Source: Clostridia bacterium (lineage in GTDB: Bacteria; Bacillota; Clostridia; Oscillospirales; CAG-272). Taken from it: a stretch of DNA of 44,000 nt. Shown one piece after another: positions 29,311 to 40,125 of the stretch. The notes below the pieces were generated by a model. That model was not told where the DNA came from. It searched no databases and saw nothing but the letters and a program-made list of their open reading frames with translations. The position numbers and the translations under genes were made by a program. The stretch is taken from contig JAKSOD010000009.1 in assembly GCA_024405755.1 (NCBI GenBank), positions 1 to 44,000 on the forward strand, given 5' to 3'. The number at the start of each line of letters is the position of its first letter. The stretch's first letter is position 1.

Positions 29311-31407
29311 TTATCTCACGCCGAACAAAAGTTCTCCATAAGTCGGGAACGGCCAGTATTTTTCGGCGGTCATCGTCTCAGCCTCGTCGCATGCCACGCG
29401 AAGCTCACTCATTGCGACAAGGACTGCATCACGAATCATTTCGGATTCTTCCCCGATACTCTCTGCCGCCTTGATCTTAACAAGTGTGCCCTCAAGCAAG
29501 TCGGTCGCCTCGGCTATCTTATCGCATAGAATGGAAAGCTTCTTAACGGCTTCCTTTTCGTACTTGCATGCAATATCTGTACCGAGCTTGAGCTTCTTTT
29601 CAACGCTTTCGGCAAGATCGGTCGTATATGCACTGACGGCGGGAAGAATCTGCTTCTTTGCCATATCGACCATCGTACACGCTTCGATCATAACCGTCTT
29701 GCAGTAATTTTCCAGCATGATCTCACACCTGGATTTCAACTCCACCTCGGAAAAAACCTTGTGAGACGTCAGCATTCTTACGTTTTTCTCATCAAGAATA
29801 TGTGGCATACAGTCAGCTGTGGTGCGATAGTTGCAAAGACCTCTCTTCTCGGTTGCTTCCTTTATCCAGGAATCGTCGTAACCGTTACCGTTGAAAATGA
29901 TGCGTTTGTGATCCTTGATGGTCTTCTTGATCATATCGTGCAATGCAGTCTCAAAATCAGCTACGCCCTCAAGACGGTCAGCATAGATTTTCAATGATTC
30001 CGCAACAGCTGTGTTCAGCATAATGTTTGCACAGGCGATGCTGTTGGAGGAGCCAAGCATACGGAACTCAAACTTGTTGCCCGTGAATGCAAAGGGTGAG
30101 GTGCGGTTTCGGTCGGTGGTATCTCTGTTAAATTTGGGAAGAACGTCGCTTCCAAGCTTCATTGTTATTTTCTTAGCACCCTGATAGGGGGTATCGTTCT
30201 CGATTGCCTCAAGGACAGCGTTCAGCTCGTCACCGAGGAAGATGGATACCACGGCGGGAGGTGCTTCGTTTGCACCGAGGCGGTGATCGTTTCCTGCGGT
30301 AGCAACCGAAATTCTGAGAAGGTCCTGATAATCGTCAACAGCCTTGATTACGGCGCAAAGGAACAGCAAAAACTGCGCGTTTTCGTAGGGTGTTTCGCCG
30401 GGAGAGAGCAAATTCTGTCCTGCATCGGTTGCAATAGACCAGTTGTTGTGCTTACCCGAGCCGTTAACACCCGCAAAGGGCTTTTCGTGGAGCAGGCAAA
30501 CAAGACCGTGCTTTGCGGCAACCTTCTGCATAATCTCCATCGTAAGCTGGTTGTGGTCGGTGGCAATATTCGTTGTGGTATAAATGGGTGCCAACTCATG
30601 CTGTGCGGGTGCGACCTCGTTATGCTCAGTCTTTGCAAAAATACCAAGCTTCCACAGCTCCTCATTGAGATCCTCCATATAAGCGGCAACACGGGGCTTG
30701 ATAACACCAAAATAATGGTCATCCATTTCCTGCCCCTTGGGAGGCTTCGCGCCAAAGAGCGTGCGCCCGGTGTATATGAGATCTTTCCTCTTGTTATACA
30801 TTTCTCTGTCAACAAGGAAATATTCCTGCTCGGGGCCGACCGAGCTTGTAACACGCTTTACGGTATCGTTTCCGAAAAGCTTCAGAATACGGAGAGCCTG
30901 CACGTTGAGTGCCTCCATAGAACGAAGCAAGGGAGTCTTCTTATCAAGAGCCTCGCCACCATAGGAGCAGAATGCTGTAGGAATGCACAGCGTCTTTCCC
31001 TTGATAAATGCGTAAGAGGTAGGATCCCAAGCGGTATAGCCTCTTGCCTCAAAGGTGGCGCGAAGTCCTCCCGAGGGGAACGAAGATGCATCGGGCTCAC
31101 CCTTGATCAGCTCCTTGCCCGAAAAATCCATAATGACTCCGCCGTCAGGGGCAGGTGAAATAAAGCTGTCATGCTTCTCTGCCGTAACACCCGTAAGAGG
31201 CTGAAACCAATGTGTATAATGGGTTGCGCCGTGAGCTGCCGCCCAATCCTTCATAGCGACTGCCACAGCATTTGCGACAGTCAGATCAAGCTCCTTTCCT
31301 TCATCAATCGTCTTTTTCAAGGAAGCGTAAACCTTTGCATCAAGGCTCGCTTTCATCACTCTGTCATCAAAGACCAGACTTCCGAATTGTTCTTTTACCG
31401 TTGCCAT
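29311..31407 (-). CDS. glnN: glutamine synthetase type III
   Basis: 698 residues from ATG 31407 ([18 protein letters not shown]), preceded by AAAGGAG. Length and motifs are [43 protein letters not shown] and [13 protein letters not shown]. It makes glutamine from glutamate and ammonium. The frame extends upstream through the leader hairpin, which is not coding. Operon partner of amt. The 115-base gap to gdhA holds an attenuator-like element, so expression can be set separately from gdhA. A second, type I synthetase lies at 38205. Confidence 0.97.
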   Translation of the reverse strand: MATVKEQFGSLVFDDRVMKASLDAKVYASLKKTIDEGKELDLTVANAVAVAMKDWAAAHGATHYTHWFQPLTGVTAEKHDSFISPAPDGGVIMDFSGKELIKGEPDASSFPSGGLRATFEARGYTAWDPTSYAFIKGKTLCIPTAFCSYGGEALDKKTPLLRSMEALNVQALRILKLFGNDTVKRVTSSVGPEQEYFLVDREMYNKRKDLIYTGRTLFGAKPPKGQEMDDHYFGVIKPRVAAYMEDLNEELWKLGIFAKTEHNEVAPAQHELAPIYTTTNIATDHNQLTMEIMQKVAAKHGLVCLLHEKPFAGVNGSGKHNNWSIATDAGQNLLSPGETPYENAQFLLFLCAVIKAVDDYQDLLRISVATAGNDHRLGANEAPPAVVSIFLGDELNAVLEAIENDTPYQGAKKITMKLGSDVLPKFNRDTTDRNRTSPFAFTGNKFEFRMLGSSNSIACANIMLNTAVAESLKIYADRLEGVADFETALHDMIKKTIKDHKRIIFNGNGYDDSWIKEATEKRGLCNYRTTADCMPHILDEKNVRMLTSHKVFSEVELKSRCEIMLENYCKTVMIEACTMVDMAKKQILPAVSAYTTDLAESVEKKLKLGTDIACKYEKEAVKKLSILCDKIAEATDLLEGTLVKIKAAESIGEESEMIRDAVLVAMSELRVACDEAETMTAEKYWPFPTYGELLFGVR

Positions 31408-31433
31408 AATATATTTCTCCTTTGCAAATTGTT

Positions 31434-31492
31434 CTAAAAAATGTGATAGGTGTCTGTCCTGTTTTTTACACAAGAAAGACGCCATTGCCTTC
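31434..31492 (-). promoter_or_regulatory. glnN leader hairpins with nitrogen hexaloop
   Basis: Minus strand: P1 at 31474-31492 is GAAGGC-[AAUGGC]-GUCUUUC. An alternative long stem pairs GGCGUCUuUCUUGU with ACAGGAcAGACACC (mismatches), and AGUGAAGG can pair with CCUAUCAC directly before T6. So two exclusive folds exist, one of them terminator-like. No clear promoter is seen between this and gdhA, so it probably acts on read-through transcripts. Confidence 0.6.
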
Positions 31493-31522
31493 ACTTATTC
31501 ATTTTCACTCTTACTTATTACC

Positions 31523-32943
<1,421 letters not shown>

Positions 32944-32952
32944 ACGCGACAC

Positions 32953-32981
32953 ATTATACACCCTCGCTTGTGGTTTGTCAA
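32953..32981 (-). promoter_or_regulatory. promoter of gdhA
   Basis: Minus-strand TTGACA (32976-32981), 17-base spacer, TATAAT (32953-32958). Confidence 0.9.
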
Positions 32982-33041
32982 GGGGTTTTTGAAAAGTTTT
33001 TTGAAAAATCCTGCAAAATCTGAATTTTTCCCAAAAACTTC

Positions 33042-33070
33042 TTGACAATCTGCAAGTTTCGTGCTATAAT
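33042..33070 (+). promoter_or_regulatory. promoter of the glutamate synthase-glnA operon
   Basis: TTGACA (33042-33047), 17-base spacer, TATAAT (33065-33070). It is back to back with the gdhA promoter, 60 bases between the two -35 boxes. Confidence 0.9.
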
Positions 33071-33080
33071 GCTTGCATAT

Positions 33081-33142
33081 GAGCAAAGGCGTTCATAGGA
33101 TACAGCACACGCTGTCTATCCGTGAACGCCTTTGCTTTTTTG
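33081..33142 (+). promoter_or_regulatory. glutamate synthase operon attenuator
   Basis: P1 at 33081-33094 is GAGC-[AAAGGC]-GUUC. The overlapping terminator pairs AGCAAAGGCGTTCA (33082-33095) perfectly with TGAACGCCTTTGCT (33123-33136), with a nested GGATA...TATCC/ACAGC...GCTGT stem, and is followed by T6. It lies within about 10 bases of the likely transcription start. Confidence 0.8.
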
Positions 33143-33156
33143 TTTCAGGAAAGGCA

Positions 33157-34263
33157 ATGGTTACTATTATGTTGAAAGAAGGTCAAGTACGTATTCCATC
33201 GGGATGCGCCATCGCAGCGGTAATCGCCAAGGACGGTGAGAGAATGTCGGGCAGACCGATCATTGAAGCGATGATGCCTATGCACGACCGTTCCAACGGT
33301 CTGGGCGGTGGCTTTGCCGCTTACGGCATTTATCCGGAATACAAGGATCTGTACGCTCTTCATTTTTTCTTTGATGAGCGTACAACGAGAAAGAATTGCG
33401 AAGTATTCTTAAAGGAAAGATTTGAAATTGTAAAATCCGAGATCATTCCCACGAAAAAAATACCATCCATTACCGACGAGCCGATCATATGGCGTTACTT
33501 CGTTGCTCCCTTGCGTTCCGTGCTTGATTCCATGCAGCTTGACGAAAAGGAATTTGTCGTTCGTACCGTCATGAAGATCAATACCGAAATGCCCGGCGCA
33601 TACGTATTTTCCAGCGGAAAGAATATGGGAACCTTCAAGGCAGTCGGCTTTCCCGAGGATGTTGGCGAATTCTACAGATTAGATGAATATGAAGGATACT
33701 CGTGGACTGCTCACGGCAGATATCCGACCAACACGCCCGGCTGGTGGGGCGGAGCGCATCCCTTTACTCTTCTTGATTACTCTATCGTTCATAACGGAGA
33801 GATCTCTTCTTACGATGCAAACAGAAGATATATTGAAATGTTTGGATACAAGTGTAATCTCCAAACCGATACCGAGGTCATTACCTACATCTTTGATTAT
33901 CTCGTTCGCGTGCAGGGACTTACGCTTGGAGAAGCCGCAAGCGTCGTTGCCGCGCCCTTCTGGAGCACGATCGCCAATAAAGCCGATATGGAGGATAAGG
34001 AAAAGCATACCTATCTTCGCACCCTTTTCCCAAGCCTGCTCGTCACGGGTCCGTTTTCCATCGTTTTGGGTTACAACGGAGGACTTATGGCGCTCAACGA
34101 CCGTCTCAAGCTTCGTTCCATGGTAGTTGGTGAAAAGGATAATAAGGTATATATCGCCAGCGAAGAAGCGGCGATTCGCGTCATGGAGCCAAACGCGGAA
34201 AACATTTGGGCACCCGCAGGCGGTGAGCCTGTGATCGTCAATGTAAAGGAGGGCTGTTTCTGA
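33157..34263 (+). CDS. glutamate synthase amidotransferase subunit (GltB domain 1-like)
   Basis: 368 residues from ATG 33157. Class II (Ntn) glutamine amidotransferase of the split, archaeal-type glutamate synthase. Cys17 in IPSGCAIAAVIAK is the expected nucleophile after propeptide removal. GLGGGFAAYGIYP, TAHGRYPTNTPGWWGGAHPF and HNGEISSY are the substrate motifs. It frees ammonia from glutamine for the FMN subunit. The open frame starts at 33073, but that part is the attenuator. The stop overlaps the next ATG by one base. Confidence 0.85.
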   Translation: MVTIMLKEGQVRIPSGCAIAAVIAKDGERMSGRPIIEAMMPMHDRSNGLGGGFAAYGIYPEYKDLYALHFFFDERTTRKNCEVFLKERFEIVKSEIIPTKKIPSITDEPIIWRYFVAPLRSVLDSMQLDEKEFVVRTVMKINTEMPGAYVFSSGKNMGTFKAVGFPEDVGEFYRLDEYEGYSWTAHGRYPTNTPGWWGGAHPFTLLDYSIVHNGEISSYDANRRYIEMFGYKCNLQTDTEVITYIFDYLVRVQGLTLGEAASVVAAPFWSTIANKADMEDKEKHTYLRTLFPSLLVTGPFSIVLGYNGGLMALNDRLKLRSMVVGEKDNKVYIASEEAAIRVMEPNAENIWAPAGGEPVIVNVKEGCF

Positions 34264-35768
34264 TGGCTGTAAACTTTATCTATCCGGAATTTGAAGTTGT
34301 CAGAAATGACAGCCGCTGCGTGACCTGCCGTGTTTGCGAACGACAGTGCGCCAACGAAGTACATACCTACGATGAGGAACGCAAGATCATGCTCAGCGAC
34401 GAGTCAAAGTGCGTGGACTGCCACCGTTGCGTATCGCTCTGCCCTACCCGTGCACTTAAGATCGTAAAAAGCGACTGTCAGCTTCGCGAAAACGCTAACT
34501 GGCAACAGGATACCGTCAATGAAATATACAAGCAAGCGGGAAGCGGTGCGGTCCTGCTGTCCTCAATGGGAAATCCCAAGCCTCTTCCCGTATATTGGGA
34601 TAAAATCCTGATCAATGCGTCTCAAGTCACAAACCCGCCAATCGACCCTCTTCGTGAGCCAATGGAAACCAAGGTGTTCCTCGGAAAGAAGCCCGAAAAG
34701 GTCGAGCGAGATGCTGACGGTAAGCTGATCTGCAAGCTTCCGCCTCAGCTTGAGCTTTCGATGCCGATGATGTTCTCCGCGATGAGCTACGGCTCAATTA
34801 GCTATAACGCACACGAAAGCCTTGCGCGTGCCGCCAAGGAGCTCGGTATTCTTTATAATACGGGCGAGGGCGGACTTCATGAGGATTTTTACGTCTATGG
34901 TGAGAACACCATCGTACAGGTTGCATCGGGACGATTTGGCGTTCACGAGGAGTATCTGAAGGCAGGCGCGGCGGTTGAGATCAAAATGGGACAAGGCGCC
35001 AAGCCCGGAATCGGCGGTCATTTGCCCGGTGCCAAGATCGTCGGTGATGTCTCACGTACTCGTATGATACCCGAAGGCTCGGATGCCATCTCCCCTGCTC
35101 CGCATCACGACATTTATTCTATCGAGGATCTGCGTCAGCTCGTTTTTTCCTTGAAGGAAGCAACCGATTACAAAAAGCCGATCATCGTCAAGGTTGCGGC
35201 AGTCCACAACATTGCCGCTATTGCCAGCGGAATTGCACGAAGCGGTGCGGATATCATTGCTATTGACGGATTCCGCGGCGGTACGGGTGCGGCTCCTACG
35301 AGAATCCGCGATAACGTAGGTATTCCGATTGAGCTTGCTCTTGCTTCGGTTGATCAGCGTTTGCGCGATGAAGGCATCAGAAATAACGTATCCCTTGTGG
35401 TAGGTGGTAGTATCCGTTCTGCCGCAGACGTGGTAAAGGCAATTGCACTTGGTGCGGATGCCTGCTATATTGCTACTGCGGCTCTGCTCGCCCTCGGCTG
35501 TCATCTCTGCCGTACTTGCCAGACCGGCAAGTGTAACTGGGGTATTGCAACACAACGTCCCGAGCTTGTAAAGCGTCTCAATCCCGATCTCGGTTATCAA
35601 AGACTCGTCAACCTGATGCACGCTTGGCAACACGAAATCAAGGAGCTGATGGGCGGTATGGGTATCAACTCAATCGAAGCCCTCCGTGGCAACCGACTGA
35701 TGCTCAGAGGTGTCGGACTTACCGACAAGGAGTTGCAGATACTCGGTATATCCCACGCGGGAGAATGA
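34263..35768 (+). CDS. glutamate synthase FMN subunit with N-terminal ferredoxin domain
   Basis: 501 residues. About 15-70 is a 2[4Fe-4S] ferredoxin domain (CVTCRVCERQC, CVDCHRCVSLC). About 150-480 is the FMN-binding GltB synthase barrel: MSYGSISYNAHESLA, GEGGLHEDFYV, KMGQGAKPGIGGHLPG, IDGFRGGTGAAPTRIRDN. The 3Fe-4S cysteines are in CHLCRTCQTGKCNWGIATQ near 420. It makes glutamate from 2-oxoglutarate and channelled ammonia. It is translationally coupled to the amidotransferase gene. This is the split form rather than the 1,500-residue GltB. Confidence 0.9.
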   Translation: MAVNFIYPEFEVVRNDSRCVTCRVCERQCANEVHTYDEERKIMLSDESKCVDCHRCVSLCPTRALKIVKSDCQLRENANWQQDTVNEIYKQAGSGAVLLSSMGNPKPLPVYWDKILINASQVTNPPIDPLREPMETKVFLGKKPEKVERDADGKLICKLPPQLELSMPMMFSAMSYGSISYNAHESLARAAKELGILYNTGEGGLHEDFYVYGENTIVQVASGRFGVHEEYLKAGAAVEIKMGQGAKPGIGGHLPGAKIVGDVSRTRMIPEGSDAISPAPHHDIYSIEDLRQLVFSLKEATDYKKPIIVKVAAVHNIAAIASGIARSGADIIAIDGFRGGTGAAPTRIRDNVGIPIELALASVDQRLRDEGIRNNVSLVVGGSIRSAADVVKAIALGADACYIATAALLALGCHLCRTCQTGKCNWGIATQRPELVKRLNPDLGYQRLVNLMHAWQHEIKELMGGMGINSIEALRGNRLMLRGVGLTDKELQILGISHAGE

Positions 35769-35778
35769 GGTAAACATC

Positions 35779-36222
35779 ATGAAAAGAGTCTATGTAAATG
35801 AAAAGTGGTGTCTTGGATGCCATCTTTGCGAATATAACTGTGCGTTTGCAAACTCCGGTAAAAAGGATATGGCAGATGCGCTCAAGGGCAAACCGATCTA
35901 TCCGAGGATCCACATAGAAGGCATCGAAAAAATATCGTATGCGGTTTCCTGCCGTCATTGCGAGGATCCTATGTGTGTCAAAAGCTGTATCGCAGGTGCA
36001 ATCACACGCGATGACGGTTTAATTCACATTGACCAAAGTAAATGCGTAGGCTGCTATACCTGCATATTGGTATGCCCTTACGGTGCACTTGCATCAAACG
36101 AAAACGGCGTTATACAGAAATGCGAGCTTTGCTTGCAAAATTCCTGCGGTGCTCCCGCTTGTGTAAAAGGCTGCCCGAACAATGCTATCGTCTATGAGGA
36201 AAGGGGCGATGAAAATGGCTGA
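35779..36222 (+). CDS. ferredoxin-type electron transfer protein, 4Fe-4S clusters (HycB/NrfC-like)
   Basis: 147 residues from ATG 35779, with TGAGG upstream. Sixteen cysteines in CxxCxxxC patterns (CLGCHLCEYNC, CRHCEDPMCVKSC, CVGCYTCILVC, CELCLQNSCGAPACVKGC) indicate four [4Fe-4S] clusters. It resembles the small electron-transfer subunits of molybdo-oxidoreductases. Lying between the FMN synthase and the FAD oxidoreductase, it probably carries electrons between them (inference). The next gene overlaps its end. Confidence 0.85.
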   Translation: MKRVYVNEKWCLGCHLCEYNCAFANSGKKDMADALKGKPIYPRIHIEGIEKISYAVSCRHCEDPMCVKSCIAGAITRDDGLIHIDQSKCVGCYTCILVCPYGALASNENGVIQKCELCLQNSCGAPACVKGCPNNAIVYEERGDENG

Positions 36223-37462
36223 ATACATAATCATCGGTAACGGAGTTGCCGCTGTAGGTTGTATTGAAGGTGTCCGAAGCGTTGACAAAATCTCACCCAT
36301 TACGGAAATTTCCGAAGAACAGTGCCCGGTTTACGGTCGCCCTCTTATTTCCTACTATCTTGAAAAAAAGACGACCCTTGATAAAATGAATTACAGAAAG
36401 CCCGACTTTTACAGCTCAAACGGCTGCCGTGTCCTCTACGGGAAAAAAGCTGTGAAAATTGACAAAAACGGAAAAACCGTTCTCCTTGACGACGGTACGG
36501 CACTTCCCTATACTTCTGTCTGCGTGGCTACCGGTTCTGCTCCTTTTATTCCACCGATCAAGGGACTCGAAACAGTACAAAATAAATTTTCCTTTATGAC
36601 CTTGAACGATGCCCTCTCGCTTGAAAAGGTACTCACTAAGGATAGCAGAGTGTTGATCGTTGGCGCGGGTCTGATTGGACTCAAATGTGCCGAGGGAATC
36701 TCGGGGCGTGTCGGCTCTGTCACGGTCTGTGACCTTGCTACAAGAGTACTTTCCAGCATTCTTGACGAGGAATGTGCCGCGCTAATGCAAGCACGTCTTG
36801 AAGAAAACGGTATCAAATTTATGCTTGGCGATACAGCCACAGAGTTTAACGGGAATAAAGCCACGATGAAAAGCGGTGCTACTGTCGAATTTGATATTCT
36901 TGTCATGGCAGTCGGAGTACGCGCCAATACAACTCTTATAGGAGAGCTTGGCGGCGAGGTCAATCGCGAGATTGTCGTTGATGAGCGAATGAAAACCTCC
37001 TTCTCCGACATTTATGCAGCCGGAGACTGTACCGAGGGAATGGATATTTCTCTCGGAGATCGCCGTGTACTCGCCATTCTTCCCAATGCTTATATGCAGG
37101 GACATACCGCAGGTGTGAACATGGCAGGCGGTAACGAGGTGTTTGATAAAGCAATTCCCATGAACTCCATCGGGTTCTTCGGATTGCATGCGATCACGGC
37201 GGGAAGTTATTTTGGGGAGAGTGACGGCGGTGAGATGTACGAAGAAAAAGGCAACGGAACACTCAAGCGTCTGTTTACCAAAGACGGCGTTCTGACGGGC
37301 TTCATTCTGATCGGACAAGTGGAACGTGCGGGTATTTATACGTCGCTTATTCGTGAAAGGGTGCCGATTGATACGATAAATTTCGATATTTTGAAAAAAA
37401 ATCCAACTTTATTCGCATATTCACAAAATCAGCGTAGAAAAATGCTCGGAGGTGTGGTATAA
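36209..37462 (+). CDS. NAD(P)/FAD-dependent oxidoreductase, likely glutamate synthase electron donor subunit
   Basis: 417 residues. Two dinucleotide folds: FAD (IIIGNGVAAVGCIEGVRSV, DIYAAGDCTEGMD) and NAD(P) (RVLIVGAGLIGLKCAEGISG near 150). The layout resembles NADH:rubredoxin/nitrite-reductase-type FAD enzymes rather than classical GltD, which has its own Fe-S segment; here the Fe-S protein is the separate gene upstream. The start overlaps the ferredoxin end by 14 bases; a second ATG at 36215 is possible. The stop overlaps the next start by one base (TAATG). Confidence 0.85.
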   Translation: MKMAEYIIIGNGVAAVGCIEGVRSVDKISPITEISEEQCPVYGRPLISYYLEKKTTLDKMNYRKPDFYSSNGCRVLYGKKAVKIDKNGKTVLLDDGTALPYTSVCVATGSAPFIPPIKGLETVQNKFSFMTLNDALSLEKVLTKDSRVLIVGAGLIGLKCAEGISGRVGSVTVCDLATRVLSSILDEECAALMQARLEENGIKFMLGDTATEFNGNKATMKSGATVEFDILVMAVGVRANTTLIGELGGEVNREIVVDERMKTSFSDIYAAGDCTEGMDISLGDRRVLAILPNAYMQGHTAGVNMAGGNEVFDKAIPMNSIGFFGLHAITAGSYFGESDGGEMYEEKGNGTLKRLFTKDGVLTGFILIGQVERAGIYTSLIRERVPIDTINFDILKKNPTLFAYSQNQRRKMLGGVV

Positions 37463-38184
37463 TGATACGTATTGATGCAAAAGGGCTTGACTATGCCACC
37501 ATCAACGGAAAACTCCGCAATACCAAAAGTGAATTGGAAATTTTGAACTGCTGCGGTCAAAGATTTATCGCCGCGGGAATGTCGGATAAAGCCATCACAA
37601 TCACTGGTACGCCCGGAAATGCGCTTGGTGCTTACCTCAACGGTGCGGCAATTCGCGTGAAAGGCAATGCACAGGATGCAGTCGGAGATACAATGAATGA
37701 CGGTTACATCGTCGTTGAAGGCAATATCGGAGATGCCGCAGGGTATGCCATGCGCGGCGGTAGAATCTACGTAAAAGGCAACGCCGGTTATCGCGCAGGA
37801 ATCCATATGAAGGCATACGAGGACAAGGTTCCCGTTATGATCATCGGCGGCAAAGCAGGTAACTTTCTCGGTGAGTATCAGGCAGGCGGCAGGATTATCG
37901 TTCTCGGTCTTACGGAGAATGATAAGCCGATCGTCAGCAATTTTCCCTGCACGGGAATGCACGGTGGAAAGATGTATCTGCGCTCGGATTGCTCAAATAT
38001 TCGTTTTCCGAGTCAGGTCAGAACCGCACGCGCGACGAAAGCCGACCTTGACGAGATCAAACCTTATCTCACGGAATACTGTGCCCTTTTGGGACTTGAA
38101 GTAAACGATGTAATGAATGCAGAATTTACCGTTATTACGCCTGATACAAAAAATCCATATAAACAAATGTACGTTGCAAATTAA
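37462..38184 (+). CDS. glutamate synthase GXGXG subunit (GltB domain 3-like)
   Basis: 240 residues forming the right-handed beta-helix that is the C-terminal part of large GltB. GXGXG-like turns repeat: GNALGAYLNGAAIRVKGNAQDAVGDTMNDG, GNIGDAAGYAMRGGRIYVKGNAGYRAG and IGGKAGNFLGEYQAGGRIIVLG. In split glutamate synthases this is a separate structural subunit. One-base overlap with the oxidoreductase stop shows coupling. No catalytic residue is expected. Confidence 0.88.
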   Translation: MIRIDAKGLDYATINGKLRNTKSELEILNCCGQRFIAAGMSDKAITITGTPGNALGAYLNGAAIRVKGNAQDAVGDTMNDGYIVVEGNIGDAAGYAMRGGRIYVKGNAGYRAGIHMKAYEDKVPVMIIGGKAGNFLGEYQAGGRIIVLGLTENDKPIVSNFPCTGMHGGKMYLRSDCSNIRFPSQVRTARATKADLDEIKPYLTEYCALLGLEVNDVMNAEFTVITPDTKNPYKQMYVAN

Positions 38185-38204
38185 GGAAAGAAAGAGGTAG
38201 TGAA

Positions 38205-39422
38205 ATGAAGTACACGAAAGAGGAAGTTATGCAATACGTAAAGGAGGAGGACGTGAAGTTTATCCGTCTTGCGTTTTGCGATATTTACGGCAAACAAAAG
38301 AATATTTCCATTATGCCGAGTGAGCTTCCTCGCGCCTTTAAGGACGGCATCGCTTTTGACGCATCTGCCATCCGAGGCTTCGGTGATGAAACTCACTCCG
38401 ACCTAATGCTACACCCTGATCCGTCCACACTCTCGGTGCTTCCATGGCGTCCCGAGCATGGGCGTGTGGTTCGTATGTTCTGTACGATCACCTATCCCGA
38501 CGGAAGAATTTTTGAATGCGACACAAGAAGCATTCTGATCCGTGCTATTGACGATGCTAAAAAATGCGGAATTGCCTTTGATTTCGGTCCCGAGCTTGAA
38601 TTTTATCTATTTAAGCTGGACGAGCTTGGCAGCAAAACCGATACGCCTTATGACGAGGCAGGTTATATGGATATTGCTCCCGAGGATAGGGGCGAAAACA
38701 TTCGCCGAGAGATCTGCCTGATGCTGGAACAGATGGGTATCCGCCCCGAAAGCTCACATCACGAGGAGGGGCCGGGACAAAACGAGATCGATTTCCGCTA
38801 TTCCGATGCCTTGACTGCCGCAGATAACTCGCAGACCTTTGAAACCGTTGTAAAAACCGTTTCGTGCAGAAACGGTCTGTGGGCTGATTTCACGCCAAAG
38901 CCCTTGAAGGACAAAGCGGGAAACGGCTTTCACATCAATATTTCAGCGAACAGCGAAAAAGGCGAGGTATCGCTTTCACACATCATCGCGGGAGTGCTGG
39001 AATTCATTCCCGAAATGACCGCCTTTTTGAATCCCTCCGAGGCATCCTATGAAAGATTCGGTCAAAGCAAAGCACCTGCCTATATTTCCTGGTCGTTTGA
39101 AAACCGCTCTCAGCTTGTTCGCGTTCCTGCCGCCGTTTACGAGCAGAAGCGCGTAGAGCTTCGTTCTCCCGACCCAACGGCAAACCCTTATCTTGCCTTT
39201 GCGCTTCTCATCTATGCGGGGCTGTACGGTATTCAGAATAATCTGACCCCACCTCCCGCCTCCGATATCAACCTCTTTAGGGCGGACAAAGAAACGCTGA
39301 GTCGGTTTAAGAAGCTTCCCTCTTCTCTTGATGAAGCGATCACCGTTATGAAGGAAAGTACATTCATTCGCAAACATCTGCCAGAGCAGATCATAGAGTT
39401 TTACAGCAGAAAACTCATCTGA
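38205..39422 (+). CDS. glnA: glutamine synthetase type I
   Basis: 405 residues: MKYTKEEVMQYVKEEDVKFIRLAFCDIYGKQKNISI, GPELEFYLFK, HHEEGPGQNEIDFRY, AGNGFHINISANSE and ENRSQLVRVPA are GSI motifs. It is somewhat shorter than the usual 440-470 residues and has no adenylylation tyrosine loop, consistent with a clostridial GSI. It is coupled to glutamate synthase so the pair runs the GS/GOGAT cycle. It precedes the ANTAR regulator by 35 bases, as in clostridial glnA-nitR operons. Confidence 0.93.
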   Translation: MKYTKEEVMQYVKEEDVKFIRLAFCDIYGKQKNISIMPSELPRAFKDGIAFDASAIRGFGDETHSDLMLHPDPSTLSVLPWRPEHGRVVRMFCTITYPDGRIFECDTRSILIRAIDDAKKCGIAFDFGPELEFYLFKLDELGSKTDTPYDEAGYMDIAPEDRGENIRREICLMLEQMGIRPESSHHEEGPGQNEIDFRYSDALTAADNSQTFETVVKTVSCRNGLWADFTPKPLKDKAGNGFHINISANSEKGEVSLSHIIAGVLEFIPEMTAFLNPSEASYERFGQSKAPAYISWSFENRSQLVRVPAAVYEQKRVELRSPDPTANPYLAFALLIYAGLYGIQNNLTPPPASDINLFRADKETLSRFKKLPSSLDEAITVMKESTFIRKHLPEQIIEFYSRKLI

Positions 39423-39457
39423 TAACAATCAAATCTACAGTGGAAGGAGGGAGTAAT

Positions 39458-40042
39458 GTGAGCTTACAGGAACAGATTTACAGCGTTTTGGTCGTTTCTG
39501 CGTCCGACGCTTTCAATTCAGCACTTATCCCATTACTACCCGACTCAAAATTTGACCCCGTCCGTTTTGAAACGAGCGTCAATGCCGCTAAACGCGCTTT
39601 GGCAGACCGTACCTATGATTTTATCGTCATTAACTCTCCCCTTCCCGATGATGCAGGCGTTCGCTTTGCGATGGATCTTTCCGGGCTGAAAACTTCCGTA
39701 GCGCTGTTAATGGTTCGCTCGGACGTTTACGCCACGACCTATAATCGGGTTGCGGAGTACGGAGTTTACGTTTTGCCAAAGCCAACCTCCAAGCCCATCG
39801 TGTCTCAGGCAATCGACTGGATGATCGCAACAAGAGAGCGGCTAAAGAAGTTTGAAAAGAAAACCATGTCAACCGAGGAAAAGATGCAGGAGATCCGCAT
39901 CGTCAACCGCGCAAAATGGGTTCTGATCGACAGCTTGAAAATGACAGAAGCGGACGCACACAGATACATTGAAAAACAGGCAATGGACCGCTGTATTTCC
40001 AAACGTGAAATTGCCGAAGAAATTATTAAAACCTATTCATAA
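39458..40042 (+). CDS. ANTAR-domain regulator with a pseudo-receiver (NitR-like)
   Basis: 194 residues from GTG 39458, with AGGAGG seven bases upstream (an earlier GTG lies before the ribosome site). Residues 8-120 have a receiver-like fold, but the phospho-Asp position is Asn59 (INSPLP), so phosphorylation is unlikely. Residues 128-140 are a linker helix, and 140-192 is an ANTAR RNA-binding domain (RAKWVLIDSLKMTEADAHRYIEKQAM, ISKREIAEEII). ANTAR proteins bind hexaloop RNA hairpins and prevent termination. It is co-transcribed with glnA and the likely reader of the repeated leaders in this window (inference). Confidence 0.88.
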   Translation: MSLQEQIYSVLVVSASDAFNSALIPLLPDSKFDPVRFETSVNAAKRALADRTYDFIVINSPLPDDAGVRFAMDLSGLKTSVALLMVRSDVYATTYNRVAEYGVYVLPKPTSKPIVSQAIDWMIATRERLKKFEKKTMSTEEKMQEIRIVNRAKWVLIDSLKMTEADAHRYIEKQAMDRCISKREIAEEIIKTYS

Positions 40043-40061
40043 TACAGATTTAAGTTTATAC

Positions 40062-40108
40062 AGAGCAAAGGCGTTCTGATTTTTTATCGGGATAGCTTTG
40101 CTCTTTTT
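40062..40108 (+). promoter_or_regulatory. attenuator between the ANTAR gene and pfkA
   Basis: P1 at 40062-40077 is AGAGC-[AAAGGC]-GUUCU. The overlapping terminator pairs AGAGCAAAG (40062-40070) with CTTTGCTCT (40096-40104) around a nested CTGAT/ATCGG stem, and is followed by T5. No separate promoter is clear, so it either ends the glnA operon or gates read-through into pfkA. Confidence 0.7.
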
Positions 40109-40125
40109 ACGTGAGGTGAAAAATA

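Noticed and set aside
27624..29474. 616-residue open frame antisense to amt and glnN
   Set aside because: It is the complement of well-conserved coding sequence, has no ribosome binding site, and its translation is low-complexity Asn/Arg/His-rich.
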